DNA of 64,000 bases, from contig NC_011138.3 of the NCBI RefSeq assembly GCF_000020585.3, forward strand, positions 1,393,191 through 1,457,190, written 5' to 3'. The position numbers and the translations under genes were made by a program. Within the stretch, counting starts at the first letter, position 1, and every line of letters begins with the position of its first letter. Under the pieces are notes generated by a model. That model ran no database searches and was not told the origin of the DNA. It saw nothing but the letters and a program-made list of their open reading frames with translations. The stretch is from Alteromonas mediterranea DE. Lineage in GTDB: Bacteria; Pseudomonadota; Gammaproteobacteria; Enterobacterales; Alteromonadaceae. Shown here piece after piece: positions 45,927-55,899 of the stretch.

Positions 45927-47996
45927 GTGTTTAAAACCTTAAAAATTTCTGTCGGGTTAGTCATATCCGTTTCTATGGCTATTTTGGCCACATCAATAGC
46001 TATTGTAAATAAGTTAGAACACAGTGAGTCAGTGATGACTGTTGTCGCGGATAATACGGCCGCGCTAAGTAACTCACTTGCGTTACAGCTTTCGATTTTA
46101 ATGCAAAAAAATCCAGGTAATAATGCGTTACTTTCTTCTGTATTCCAACCTGTTAAAGAACACCCATATCTTCTTAGTGCAACCCTTTACGATAATGATT
46201 ATAGGGTTATCTCGACAGTACAACCCAAGCAATCATTAAAATTTGACGATGAGGCAGTACCTACCTCTCCAGAGAATGTACCTTTTGGTATTGCACAGTA
46301 TGAAGACGTGATCACCGCACATCAAATCATTGGCAGTAGCCTTTACCCAATGGGGCACCTGGTTATTTACGTTGATACCAATGAAGTTAAGGCTTCAAAC
46401 TCAACTCGCCAACTTATTAAGCAAGTGCCATTTATTTTAGCATTCTGGCTATTGTGTACGGGAACATGTTTCTTTATTTTCTACCGTCTTCTCTCACCTT
46501 TAGCATCGTTGGGGAAATTTACCCAAGAGGTTTATGAATCAAAAGATTACGCGCTTAGAAACTCGATAGAGTCTTCTAACGAAGTCGGTCAGCTTGCCCG
46601 TAACATCAATAGCTTGCTGGATGCTATTGAAGTGGAGCTGCTGGTTAACTTTGAACAAAAGCAAACCTTGGTGGACCAGCAAGAGACCATGTCGAGGCTG
46701 GCTAATTTTGATAGCTTAACCGGATTGCCTAACCGACAGTTCGTACTTGATAACTTGCGTTTAGAGTTAGCAAGAGCGAAAAGAAATGACGAAGACTTAT
46801 TGCTTCTATTTTTTGATTTAGATGGCTTTAAGGGGATCAATGACTCGTTAGGCCATGAAACTGGCGACCTTATTCTTATCGAAGTGGCAGATAGGGTGAA
46901 GTGTTTATTGCGTGATGGCGACCTGTTTGCTCGTTTAGGGGGCGATGAGTTTTTAGTGCTTCCTGATAGAGATGCTTCCACCGAACAAGCGCAACGTCTG
47001 GCTACCCGATTAATCACCGCTTTTGATGAGCCTTTTGAGCTTCGTGGGCTGTCATTGACCGTAGGTCTGAGCGTGGGTATAGCTACAGCGTCAGATGCAG
47101 GCTATGACCTAAGTGAGCTTATGAGCAATGCAGATTTGGCCATGTACCGGTCGAAGGCCAGGGGAAGAGGCAGTTACACGTTGTTTACGCCAGATATGGT
47201 CGAGTCTCATAAGCGTAAGCTTCATTTGGCAAACGGCATTGAACAAGGACTCTTAAACGATGAGTTTGTTGTTTACTACCAAGTTAAAGTGAGTAATGAA
47301 GGTGAGGTAGTTGGCGTTGAAGCATTAATCCGTTGGGAACACCCCGAGTTTGGGCTGGTTATGCCCAATGAGTTTATACCCATTGCAGAGCAAGGGGGCA
47401 AAATAACGGCCATAACCCGCTGGATCATCAAGCAAGTTTGTATTGATATGCCAGATTTAAAGCAATGGGCTTTAACACCATTCAGAGCGTCGATTAACTT
47501 ATCGGGGCACGACCTGAGGAGTAATCAACTTTTTGACTATATCTACAATACTTTCAATTTATATGACATAAATCCAGAAAACGTTGAGTTTGAGGTTACC
47601 GAAAGCGCTTATCTTGAAAATTTTGCTTTATCCAATAAGTTTTTCAGACGAATATCGAATATGGGGTGTGCTATCGCCCTAGATGACTTTGGTACAGGGT
47701 ATTCGTCGTTAAGTTACCTCACTCAAATTAATATCGATACATTGAAAGTAGACCGGCAATTCGTTACGGAACTTCAAACTTCCGAGCGCAGCCGACTGGT
47801 TACCGGTGCAATTATCGATCTTGCAAAGCGCCTTTCTCTTTCTGTTTGTGCTGAAGGTATAGAAAACCATGAACAGTGGGATTACCTCAGAGAACACGGG
47901 TGTGACAATGTTCAAGGCTTCCTGTTTAGCAAGCCTATCCCTCTTTCTGCGCTCGTGCGTTCTCCCTGCCGTTACGATGCCTCGGCGATGGCCTAG
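45927..47996 (+). CDS. Membrane GGDEF-EAL cyclic-di-GMP protein with HAMP domain
   Basis: A 689-residue protein starting at GTG. A transmembrane helix (about 7-28), a periplasmic domain of about 140 residues, a second helix near 170-190 and a HAMP linker lead to a GGDEF domain with intact RLGGDEF near 330 and an EAL domain (GVEALIRWEHPE near 470, LDDFGTGYSSLSYL near 585, ENHEQW near 650). Both catalytic motifs are preserved, so it may make or degrade cyclic-di-GMP. No ligand is evident for the sensor domain. Confidence 0.9.
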   Translation: MFKTLKISVGLVISVSMAILATSIAIVNKLEHSESVMTVVADNTAALSNSLALQLSILMQKNPGNNALLSSVFQPVKEHPYLLSATLYDNDYRVISTVQPKQSLKFDDEAVPTSPENVPFGIAQYEDVITAHQIIGSSLYPMGHLVIYVDTNEVKASNSTRQLIKQVPFILAFWLLCTGTCFFIFYRLLSPLASLGKFTQEVYESKDYALRNSIESSNEVGQLARNINSLLDAIEVELLVNFEQKQTLVDQQETMSRLANFDSLTGLPNRQFVLDNLRLELARAKRNDEDLLLLFFDLDGFKGINDSLGHETGDLILIEVADRVKCLLRDGDLFARLGGDEFLVLPDRDASTEQAQRLATRLITAFDEPFELRGLSLTVGLSVGIATASDAGYDLSELMSNADLAMYRSKARGRGSYTLFTPDMVESHKRKLHLANGIEQGLLNDEFVVYYQVKVSNEGEVVGVEALIRWEHPEFGLVMPNEFIPIAEQGGKITAITRWIIKQVCIDMPDLKQWALTPFRASINLSGHDLRSNQLFDYIYNTFNLYDINPENVEFEVTESAYLENFALSNKFFRRISNMGCAIALDDFGTGYSSLSYLTQINIDTLKVDRQFVTELQTSERSRLVTGAIIDLAKRLSLSVCAEGIENHEQWDYLREHGCDNVQGFLFSKPIPLSALVRSPCRYDASAMA

Positions 47997-48298
47997 CACC
48001 GCCTACTGTGAACCTTTAACAGCTATTGTTATGGTTTCACAGTAGTGTTTCTTTATTGCAACACAATTTCTTTGTTCCTTTCATTGTGAATATCTAATTT
48101 TACAAAAGCCATTGATTTATAACCTATTTTAACTGTTGGTCTGAAAATGGCATAATAAAATTCAATGCAATTATGATAGTGGTTAATTGAAGACTAGTGA
48201 TAGTATCTAGCAGCCTTTTTCTCTCTTCTTATTGTTAATGATTTGAAGCTAGTTAAGAGCGAAAGAGAAGGATTTTATAAGCATTTTGCGGAGGATTC
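47997..48298 (+). other. Intergenic region before the EF-hand gene
   Basis: After the terminator-like hairpin the sequence is AT-rich and carries no reading frame that I can support. A good ribosome-binding site GGAGG (48290-48294) ends it. I found no convincing sigma-54 or sigma-70 promoter. Confidence 0.4.
48002..48055 (+). terminator. Probable terminator after the GGDEF-EAL gene
   Basis: CTACTGTGAA and TTCACAGTAG form a ten-base perfect stem with a large partly paired loop, followed by TGTTTCTTTATT. Confidence 0.55.
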
Positions 48299-48301
48299 AT
48301 G

Positions 48302-48580
48302 ATGAAACGTCTCGAAAAAGTTTTCATAGCACTTTGTGCTGTAGCTGCAGTACAAGCCATATCCGTAGCGGATGCGCACGCAAACCCCGCGCGCACGTTA
48401 TTGCAGCAGTTAGACACAAACAAAGACGGTCTTATTTCTCTGAAAGAGTCAGTGCGCCATACTGGGCTGTTGCGTAATTTTGGGTTAATAGACGATAACG
48501 AAGATGGCAAGCTTTCTGAAGCCGAATTGGTGAAAAGTGAGTTAACGCCGGGTAATAAAAAGCTCACAGCAAGTGAGTAG
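48302..48580 (+). CDS. Small exported EF-hand protein
   Basis: A 92-residue protein with a signal peptide (cleavage near VADAHAN, about residue 26) and two EF-hand calcium loops: DTNKDGLISLKE and DDNEDGKLSEAE, both with acidic residues at positions 1, 3, 5 and 12. Two ATG codons are adjacent; the second has the better spacing from GGAGG (seven bases). It lies 50 bases before the glr operon and may be cotranscribed with it. Confidence 0.75.
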   Translation: MKRLEKVFIALCAVAAVQAISVADAHANPARTLLQQLDTNKDGLISLKESVRHTGLLRNFGLIDDNEDGKLSEAELVKSELTPGNKKLTASE

Positions 48581-48630
48581 ATAAAACACGACAAACTAAT
48601 GAGGGTAAGGTTCTGATAAACAAGGTTTCG

Positions 48631-50040
48631 TTGAGCGAGCGCTTAGTACAGCTGGGCTCGCTGAGGCAGTTAACGCTAGGTAGTTTTTTACTTGCCCTCA
48701 TTCCCCTTATTGCCTTACTTTGGCAAAGTCAAAGCGACTTGGCTAAAGTAGGTAAAATGACAACATTAGAAACCCGTTTTGTGGTAGATGTTGTTAGCGA
48801 TATGCAGCGCCTTGATAATGCCGTTGTTGACGTTGAAAGAAGCGTTCGCCAATTTGCCGTTTTGAGAAACGAACAAGTAGCATCTCTTTCCGACAACGCA
48901 ATAGAGCAATTTGCCGTAGCCGCAGATAATCTTTGTCAGGCGTTGTCGATACCCACGACCTGCTCTCGACTTTCTGAGCAGCTATCCCAATTAGCTGAAT
49001 ACCGAACTATTGAAGATCAACTGCTGTTGAATGCCTATTTAGCGTCAGTTGGCGACAGCGTCGAACTACTACGTGACGATGTTGAAGCGACAATTAACGA
49101 ACGGGTTAAGCTTCAACAAGACGACCTAAACGCAATGCAAGCGAAGCAAGCGTGGTCTACCGCCATGCTGGTCAGCGTATCGTTGCTTCTTATACTATTA
49201 GGTAGTCAACTTATTGTTAACCCTGTTAATAATCTCAAAAAAATTATAAGGATAATGGCGCGAAGTGATGGCCAGTTACCGCCGTTGTCGCGTCAGGCAC
49301 CTAGAGAGTTGATTGATGTCGAAAAAGACTTACATTGGCTTTATGACAGACTTCAGCAGCTTGAACACATAAGAACAGCACTGTTACGGCACGCCGCCCA
49401 CGAACTAAAAACCCCTTTAGCAAGCATAAAAGAAGGGTGCAGCTTACTTTCTGAAAACGTAGTAGGCGAGCTGAACAAAGGGCAGCGAGAGGTTCTCTCG
49501 CTACTTACAGCAAGTACCCAACGCTTAAACACGCTTGTTGAAAAGCTACTCGACTATAACCTTCTGTTACAGCAAGCGCAGCCTAAAATGGTAGTAAGCG
49601 ATGCCAACAAGCTAGTTTCGGCATGTTTAGAAGACTATGCATTGGCTATTCAAGATAGAGAGGTTGATGTGAATATTACCTCACCCGAGGTTAAAATAGA
49701 CGAGGAATTATTTAGAAGAGTTCTTGATAACTTGGTGTCTAATGCTGTTGCACATGGTGCAGTGGGTAGACCTATAAACATACATCTTTATAACGAAAAT
49801 GATAATCTTGTACTAGACGTGGCTAATCGCGGTAAACGCATTGCTCCAGAGTCAGTACACACCTTATTTGAACCTTTCATTCGAGGAACGGAACCGAGAA
49901 ACGATAATGTAATTGGGACTGGGTTAGGTTTATCTATTGTTGCTGATTGCGCTCGACTAATGCATGGTGATGTACGCGTGGTAGATGTAGACTATGCCGA
50001 TGTTTGCTTTAGAGTGACCATTCCGCAGCAGGAAAAGTAA
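48631..50040 (+). CDS. glrK: Sensor histidine kinase GlrK (QseE-like)
   Basis: A 469-residue membrane kinase. Two transmembrane helices (about 16-32 and 175-195) flank a helical periplasmic region; a HAMP-like linker leads to the H-box RHAAHELKTPLASIKEG near residue 255 and an ATPase domain with DNLVSNAVAHG and GTGLGLSIVADCA. In E. coli GlrK phosphorylates GlrR in the envelope-stress/glmY pathway. The TTG start has AAGG five bases before it. It heads a three-gene operon with a lipoprotein and glrR, the order known for glrK-qseG-glrR. Confidence 0.87.
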   Translation: MSERLVQLGSLRQLTLGSFLLALIPLIALLWQSQSDLAKVGKMTTLETRFVVDVVSDMQRLDNAVVDVERSVRQFAVLRNEQVASLSDNAIEQFAVAADNLCQALSIPTTCSRLSEQLSQLAEYRTIEDQLLLNAYLASVGDSVELLRDDVEATINERVKLQQDDLNAMQAKQAWSTAMLVSVSLLLILLGSQLIVNPVNNLKKIIRIMARSDGQLPPLSRQAPRELIDVEKDLHWLYDRLQQLEHIRTALLRHAAHELKTPLASIKEGCSLLSENVVGELNKGQREVLSLLTASTQRLNTLVEKLLDYNLLLQQAQPKMVVSDANKLVSACLEDYALAIQDREVDVNITSPEVKIDEELFRRVLDNLVSNAVAHGAVGRPINIHLYNENDNLVLDVANRGKRIAPESVHTLFEPFIRGTEPRNDNVIGTGLGLSIVADCARLMHGDVRVVDVDYADVCFRVTIPQQEK

Positions 50041-50042
50041 AA

Positions 50043-50627
50043 ATGAGAATAAGTGGTTTAATTGTCGCCTTACTGGTACTGACAGGATGTCAGAGTTTAA
50101 CCAGAAATAACGACAACACCAATGAGGCCGAAAAGGTCTCGCCGGTAGCAAAAGTAGAGCGCGGTTTTTGTTTGTTTGATGAACCGCCACAAACCTTTGA
50201 ACACAATTGCGATGCAACTTATTGGTTAAACAAATGGATAGACGCAGCGAACCAACCTTGGCTTAAGCGCAAGCATACGTTGAAGTCACTCAGTGATTCG
50301 GCATATGACACTTTGCACGCTTATATTCTGACGCTACCGAACGACACGCCGTATCAAGACAGGCTAAGGGCTCAACTAGCGGTGAATAACATTGCGGGTG
50401 GGTTTACGCCGGCTGCGCAAGAGTTAATTAATGTTGTTGCGGGGGCGCAGAATAACCAAGTCATGCAGCTCGAATCAGCAATGGTAGTATTAGAGCAAGA
50501 AAATACATCTCGTGGCGAGCAGCTAGAAGCGCTAAACAAAGAAGCAATAAACTTGCGCAAAAAATTAGAAGAATTGTTGCAAATTGAAGCAACACTGATG
50601 GATAAAAACAGGAGTACACAACAGTGA
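50043..50627 (+). CDS. QseG-like lipoprotein of the glr operon
   Basis: A 194-residue lipoprotein with the lipobox VLTGC at residues 12-16. A middle helical domain (WLNKWIDAANQPWLKRKHTL) contains two cysteines (FCLF, HNCDA) that may pair, and the C-terminus is a coiled coil (LEALNKEAINLRKKLEELLQ). It lies between glrK and glrR, three bases after glrK and overlapping glrR by four, as qseG does in enterobacteria, where the lipoprotein modulates the kinase. Sequence similarity to QseG is only suggestive by eye. Confidence 0.72.
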   Translation: MRISGLIVALLVLTGCQSLTRNNDNTNEAEKVSPVAKVERGFCLFDEPPQTFEHNCDATYWLNKWIDAANQPWLKRKHTLKSLSDSAYDTLHAYILTLPNDTPYQDRLRAQLAVNNIAGGFTPAAQELINVVAGAQNNQVMQLESAMVVLEQENTSRGEQLEALNKEAINLRKKLEELLQIEATLMDKNRSTQQ

Positions 50628-51964
50628 GCGAAAAGGCGAGTAGTAACCCTAACTTATTGTTGGTTGATGATGATAAAAGCTTATTGCGCTTATTAACCAT
50701 TCGCTTAGAAGGCGAAGGTTATGACGTCACGGCAGTCGAAGATGGCCAGTCTGCCCTACGCAAACTGCAAAATGACAGCTTTGATGTCGTGTTAAGCGAC
50801 CTGCGCATGCCGGGTCTTGATGGGTTAAGCCTGTTTGAAGAAATAATGGGAATTAGGAAAGATATCCCCGTTATTCTAATGACAGCTCACGGCACCATTG
50901 CCGATGCAGTGGCGGCAACGCAGCGCGGCGTTTTTGGTTTCTTACCTAAGCCTGTGGATCACGACGAACTACGCACTTTACTTCAAAAAGCGTTAAGCCA
51001 GTCTCAAGCTGCGCAGCCGGGAGACTGGGCGAAAGATATCATTACTCGTTCTCCAGAAATGCTCAATGTGTTAGACCAAGCTTTTCGTATAGCTAAACGG
51101 GAAGTGTCAGTGCTCATAAGCGGAGCTAGCGGCACGGGAAAAGAGCTGTTAGCCAATGCTATCCATAAGGCTAGCAATAGAAGCGATAAACCATTTGTAG
51201 CCATTAACTGTGGCGCATTGCCAGAAAACCTTCTTGAATCAGAATTATTTGGTCACGCAAAAGGCGCGTTCACTGGAGCCGTTGCCGCTCATCCCGGGTT
51301 ATTTAGGGAAGCCGACGGCGGCACTTTATTTTTAGACGAAATTGGCGATATGCCCATGACGCTTCAAGTGAAGTTGTTAAGAGCGCTCCAAGAACGTCAA
51401 ATACGCCCAGTGGGCAGTAGTAAACATGTCGACATCGATGTGCGTATCATTTCAGCCACCCACAAAGACCTGCACAAGGAAATGGAAGAAAGCACGTTTA
51501 GAGAAGACTTGTATTACCGCTTAAACGTGGTGAATTTAAAACTTCCGTCTCTAAAATCTCGTAGCGAAGACATTCCGCTGTTGGCGCGTTCTTTATTACA
51601 GCAAAGTGCGCAGCGCCACGGTGTTAACGTTAGTCAGTTTTCTGATGACGCTATGCAGCAGCTGGTAACTTCATCTTGGCCGGGTAACGTACGTCAATTA
51701 GTCAACGTTGTAGAGCAGTGTGTAGCATTAACGCAAACGCCGGTGATCCCACTTCACCTTGTTGAGCAGGCACTGTCTGCTACCAAGCAAAGCTGGCCAA
51801 CACTAACCGAAGCGAGAGATGCCTTCGAGCAGCAGTACCTACATAAGTTACTAAAAATGACTGACGGTAACGTAACGCGGGCCGCTGAACTGGCTGGTAG
51901 AAACCGCACAGATATGCATAAGCTTATGAAAAAACATGAGTTAGATGCGGCCGATTTCAGGTAG
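50624..51964 (+). CDS. glrR: Sigma-54-dependent response regulator GlrR
   Basis: A 446-residue NtrC-type activator. The receiver (LLVDDDKSLLR, LSDLRMPGLDG, KPVD) precedes an AAA+ domain with Walker A GASGTGKELLA near 165, GAFTGA near 215 for contact with sigma-54, and DEIGDMP in Walker B. The C-terminal Fis-type helix-turn-helix reads DGNVTRAAELAGRNRTDMHK. It starts at a GTG overlapping the lipoprotein stop. It should activate sigma-54 promoters in response to GlrK. Confidence 0.92.
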   Translation: MSEKASSNPNLLLVDDDKSLLRLLTIRLEGEGYDVTAVEDGQSALRKLQNDSFDVVLSDLRMPGLDGLSLFEEIMGIRKDIPVILMTAHGTIADAVAATQRGVFGFLPKPVDHDELRTLLQKALSQSQAAQPGDWAKDIITRSPEMLNVLDQAFRIAKREVSVLISGASGTGKELLANAIHKASNRSDKPFVAINCGALPENLLESELFGHAKGAFTGAVAAHPGLFREADGGTLFLDEIGDMPMTLQVKLLRALQERQIRPVGSSKHVDIDVRIISATHKDLHKEMEESTFREDLYYRLNVVNLKLPSLKSRSEDIPLLARSLLQQSAQRHGVNVSQFSDDAMQQLVTSSWPGNVRQLVNVVEQCVALTQTPVIPLHLVEQALSATKQSWPTLTEARDAFEQQYLHKLLKMTDGNVTRAAELAGRNRTDMHKLMKKHELDAADFR

Positions 51965-51980
51965 TTAACTTTTAATTCTT

Positions 51981-52030
51981 TAAAAACTAACGGCGCGCCA
52001 GATAGCTTAAATACCGCCGTTAGTTTTTCT
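51981..52030 (+). terminator. Terminator of the glr operon
   Basis: AAAAACTAACGGCG and CGCCGTTAGTTTTT form a long stem with a roughly 18-base loop and T tract, 20 bases after glrR. Confidence 0.85.
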
Positions 52031-52125
52031 TAATTGTTCTTTAGTATGTTTTTTGACCTGCCACGCTGATCGCCAGCCGTAATCGACTATCTTTATATAA
52101 GGTGTTATGTATATGGTGATCAACT

Positions 52126-52481
52126 ATGTTTTTGCATACCAACGTGGCAGCGCAGCAGGCCACTAATACCTTATTTGGCGTCAATAAAGGGCTTAGTCGT
52201 TCTTTCGAGCAACTTACTTCAGGGCTTCGCATCAATAACGCTAGTGATGATGCCGCTGGCTTACAAATTTCAACGCGCCTTAGTAATCAAATATTAGGTC
52301 TAAATTAGGCCGTTCTAATACAAGCGTAAACGTTGAACGAGCGAACGCGCAAGTTACACAGTCGGACTATGCCAACGTTACGTCCGAAGAAACGCGGTTT
52401 TCAATAATGCAACAAGCCAATATAAGCGTGTTATCTATGGCTAATCAAATACCACAAAACGTATTGTTTTTATTGCGTTAA
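52126..52481 (+). pseudogene. Collapsed flagellin gene (N- and C-terminal ends only)
   Basis: The first 60 codons read MFLHTNVAAQQATNTLFGVN and later TSGLRINNASDDAAGLQIST, the D0/D1 start of bacterial flagellin, and stop at TAG 52306 where GLNQAV would be expected. Immediately after, in the next frame, follows RSNTSVNVERANAQVTQSDY and later IMQQANISVLSMANQIPQNV ending LLR, the flagellin C-terminal D0 domain. The central 150 or more residues are absent. It is either a deletion remnant or a degenerate mini-flagellin; as written it cannot make a filament subunit. No flagellar gene is nearby. Confidence 0.72.
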
Positions 52482-52492
52482 CTAACACTAAA

Positions 52493-53023
52493 CTATTGCA
52501 AATGCTCTGAAAAGATAATGTTTTCAGTAATACGTGCGTACTGTTTTAATGTGTCTATGTTGTCACTAGAAAACGCTTTAGGCTCGTCATAAAGTAAACA
52601 AAGCGTACCTAATTCATAGCCATCCTTGTTACGCAATATAAATCCGGCATACGCTCTAATGTAGGGCTCACCCGTAACTAAGGGGTTATTCGCAAATATT
52701 TTGTCGGCCTTGGCATCAGGGACTATCAAATACTCTTCTTCAGCAATCGCGTAAGTACAAAAAGAGATATTACGTGGCGTTTCTGTTGCATCCATACACT
52801 GTCGAGATTTAAACCATTGGCGGTCTTCTGCCACAAGGCTAACTAGACAGGTTTTACATTTAAATTCTGTTTGTACTTGTTTCGTTAATGCATCGAGCTG
52901 TTCGCTGGGGGACGTGTCTAAAATATCTAACGATTCAAGCGCGGCAAGACGCGCCTTTTCATACTCATGGTTTATTGAAAGTCTATCGCGGTAATCTAAA
53001 TATGAAAAACTAGACCCACTAGT
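52493..53023 (-). pseudogene. GAF-domain protein with unclear or lost start
   Basis: An open frame of about 175 codons reads a full GAF domain (LAALESLDILDTSPSEQLDA, LVSLVAEDRQWFKSR, ISFCTYAI, LRNKDGYELGTLCLL). The only standard start inside it is GTG 52834, which would delete the first third of the domain and give 113 residues. Further upstream there is no ATG, GTG or TTG in frame before a stop at 53024-53026. Such short GAF proteins usually sense small molecules or support a kinase. A lost start or another one-base indel in the 5' part is likely. Confidence 0.55.
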
Positions 53024-53053
53024 TTACAGTTTAATTAGAATAATACTATGCAT

Positions 53054-53944
53054 TTAGAATAAAGGGTTTTGCTCAGGCTGGTGTTTTATCGAGAGGTTAT
53101 TAAAAGCATGTGACGAAGCTTGATAGTTATATAAATCAATAAATTGCTGGGCAAGCCAAGGGGCGTCTTTGTTATCGGGGCGATGGCAAAAGAAATACAC
53201 GTCTTTCCCGTCATTTAGCCACTGATGGACTTTCTTTACCCACGGCGTTAAGCAGCGAAGGTTATCATCGTCTACATCGTTTCCAACGAACCGAACTACA
53301 GGCGTACTGCCGGTGGCAATCACATTAACTGGCACCCTAGGCTTCTTGTCTCTTACCTCTTCAAGCAGCGCATTATTACAGGGGCCAGTAAAAAGCGCCC
53401 GAGTATCCATAATTATGCGGTTAGCGTTATGGCGAATTAAAACCTGATTTAGCGCTTTTTCTTCATCACCCTTGGCAAAAAACGCTAAATGGCGTACCTC
53501 GACCGCTACATTCAGTTCAGTGGGCAGGGCTGCGAGAAACTGTTCCAATACGCCCAGTTTATCTGGGCCAAACGATGCGGGCAATTGCAGCATCATCACG
53601 CCTAATTTGTCTTTAAGAGGGGTTAGCAGTGAAAGCTGTTGGGCAACTTCTTCCTCACAGTGCTGCAGTTGATGCACATGCGTTATATTTTGGTGAAATT
53701 TAAAGGTAAAGCGAAAGTCATCGTTCACCGAGTTAGCCCAGCGTATCACCGCGTCTTGGTGAGGTAGAGAGTAAAACGTGGTATTTCCTTCCACCGTATT
53801 ACATTCTTGGGCATAAATCGAAAGGGCGTTATCTGACTTCGGATAATTCGCGAACCACGTATTGGGCCAGTGGCTGTGTTGCCACATTGGCAAACCAATG
53901 TAGAGATTTCCGCGGGATATGGCTGAATTGTGCATATTTGTCAT
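53054..53944 (-). CDS. yecE: DUF72 family protein YecE
   Basis: A 296-residue protein of the DUF72 family, a TIM-barrel-like fold of unknown activity. Typical segments are LYIGLPMWQHSHWPNTWF, ECNTVEGNTTFYSLP, FTFKFHQNITH and VYFFCHRPDNKDAPWLAQQF. It is divergent from aspS; yecE near aspS is also seen in E. coli. Confidence 0.85.
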   Translation of the reverse strand: MTNMHNSAISRGNLYIGLPMWQHSHWPNTWFANYPKSDNALSIYAQECNTVEGNTTFYSLPHQDAVIRWANSVNDDFRFTFKFHQNITHVHQLQHCEEEVAQQLSLLTPLKDKLGVMMLQLPASFGPDKLGVLEQFLAALPTELNVAVEVRHLAFFAKGDEEKALNQVLIRHNANRIIMDTRALFTGPCNNALLEEVRDKKPRVPVNVIATGSTPVVRFVGNDVDDDNLRCLTPWVKKVHQWLNDGKDVYFFCHRPDNKDAPWLAQQFIDLYNYQASSHAFNNLSIKHQPEQNPLF

Positions 53945-54135
53945 TGGGCTTTAGCAAGCATTTGTTTATACTATGCGGCCTTTAAATCATTACATTATGC
54001 ATGTAGCTGACGGGCCAACTCACTGGCCAGAGAGTTTACGCGAAATTAGTCAAACTAATAAGCCCAAAACTCTGTTTAAAATTACGTCGAATTTACTACG
54101 TGCCGAGCAAGAGAAATTATCAGGGGTCAACGACC

Positions 54136-55896
54136 ATGCGCACAGATTACTGTGGGAATATCGATTCATCATACATTGGACAAGAAGTTACCCTTTGCGG
54201 GTGGGTTAACAAGCGTCGCGACTTAGGCGGTGTAATTTTCATCGACTTACGTGACCGTGAAGGTATCGTACAAGTGGTGTTCGACCCAGACCTACCAGAG
54301 GTGCTATCTGTTGCTAATACCCTGCGCAGCGAGTTCTGCGTTAAACTTACTGGTAAGGTGCGTGCGCGTCCTGAAGGACAAATCAATAAAGATATGCGCA
54401 CAGGTGAAATTGAGATCCTTGGCACTGGCCTTGAAGTGATCAATAAAGCTGACGTATTGCCGTTAGATTGGAACCAAGAAAACTCAGAAGAGCAGCGCCT
54501 TCGCTATCGTTACCTTGATCTTCGTCGCCCGGTAATGAGCCAGCGTTTGCAGTTTCGTGCAAAAGTAACCGGCGCAGTACGTCGTTTCCTAGAAGAAGAA
54601 GGGTTTCTTGATATCGAAACACCTATTCTTACTAAGGCTACACCAGAAGGTGCCCGTGATTACCTAGTACCGAGCCGTACCCACAAAGGTGAATTTTTCG
54701 CTCTTCCGCAATCGCCCCAGCTATTTAAACAATTGCTTATGATGTCGGGTATGGACCGCTACTATCAAATCGTTAAGTGTTTCCGAGATGAGGACTTGCG
54801 TGCTGACCGTCAGCCAGAGTTCACCCAAATCGATATCGAGACCACGTTTTTAGACGCCGATGGCGTAATGTCTATTACAGAGCGTATGATCCGCGATTTA
54901 TTCAACAAAATGCTAGATGTTGACCTTGGCGACTTCCCGCGCATGACCTATGCAGAAGCCATGAAGCGCTTTGGTAGCGATAAGCCAGACTTGCGTAACC
55001 CGTTAGAGCTAACAGACGTTGCAGACCTGCTTGCAAACGTTGACTTTAAAGTATTCAGTGGCCCAGCAAACGACCCGAAAGGTCGCGTTGCGGCTATCCG
55101 CGTACCTGGCGGCGCCTCACTATCGCGCAAGCAAATTGATGAGTACACCAAGTTTGTAGGTATTTACGGCGCGAAAGGTCTAGCTTGGATTAAAGTTAAC
55201 GATGCTGGTGCAGGTCTTGAAGGTCTGCAGTCGCCCATCCTTAAATTCCTAACTGAAGACATCACTAACGCCATACTAGAGCGCACTGGCGCACAAAGTG
55301 GCGATATTCTATTGTTCGGTGCAGACAGCTACACTGTGGTTACCGAAGCGATGGGCGCACTTCGTCTTAAGCTGGGTGAAGACTTTGAGCTTCTTGAAGG
55401 CGAGTGGAAGCCACTTTGGGTTGTTGACTTCCCAATGTTCGAAGAATTTGACGGTCAGCTACATGCTATTCACCACCCGTTTACCGCACCGCGCGGCCTA
55501 ACGCCTGATGAGCTTAAAGCCAACCCAGCTGAAGCCCTATCTGACGCCTACGACATGGTATTAAACGGTGTTGAATTAGGCGGTGGTTCTGTACGTATTC
55601 ACAACGAAGATATGCAGTCTACTGTATTTAACATTCTTGGCATTGACGATGAAGAAGCGAAGAACAAGTTTGGCTTCCTGCTTGACGCGCTGCGCTTTGG
55701 TGCGCCGCCACACGCTGGTCTTGCGTTTGGTCTAGATCGCCTAGTAATGCTTATGACTGGCGCAACCTCTATTCGCGACGTAATGGCGTTCCCGAAAACG
55801 ACCACAGCAGCTTGCCCATTAACGTCGGCACCTAGCCCTGCAAATCCTCAGCAGCTTGAAGAACTTGCTATCGCTACGGTGAAAAAGCAATCGTAA
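54136..55896 (+). CDS. aspS: Aspartyl-tRNA synthetase AspS
   Basis: A 586-residue class IIb synthetase. The anticodon-binding OB fold (about 1-105; [20 protein letters not shown]) is followed by motif 2 ([20 protein letters not shown]), the bacterial GAD insertion domain and motif 3 ([13 protein letters not shown]). The ATG at 54136 ([18 protein letters not shown]) fits the family start; AGGGG lies ten bases before it. It is the first gene of a cluster with nudB and ruvCAB. Confidence 0.96.
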   Translation: MRTDYCGNIDSSYIGQEVTLCGWVNKRRDLGGVIFIDLRDREGIVQVVFDPDLPEVLSVANTLRSEFCVKLTGKVRARPEGQINKDMRTGEIEILGTGLEVINKADVLPLDWNQENSEEQRLRYRYLDLRRPVMSQRLQFRAKVTGAVRRFLEEEGFLDIETPILTKATPEGARDYLVPSRTHKGEFFALPQSPQLFKQLLMMSGMDRYYQIVKCFRDEDLRADRQPEFTQIDIETTFLDADGVMSITERMIRDLFNKMLDVDLGDFPRMTYAEAMKRFGSDKPDLRNPLELTDVADLLANVDFKVFSGPANDPKGRVAAIRVPGGASLSRKQIDEYTKFVGIYGAKGLAWIKVNDAGAGLEGLQSPILKFLTEDITNAILERTGAQSGDILLFGADSYTVVTEAMGALRLKLGEDFELLEGEWKPLWVVDFPMFEEFDGQLHAIHHPFTAPRGLTPDELKANPAEALSDAYDMVLNGVELGGGSVRIHNEDMQSTVFNILGIDDEEAKNKFGFLLDALRFGAPPHAGLAFGLDRLVMLMTGATSIRDVMAFPKTTTAACPLTSAPSPANPQQLEELAIATVKKQS

Positions 55897-55899
55897 TTT

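Noticed and set aside
48100..48200. Sigma-54 promoter before the EF-hand/glr genes (TGGCAT near 48150)
   Set aside because: No TTGC element follows at the required spacing.
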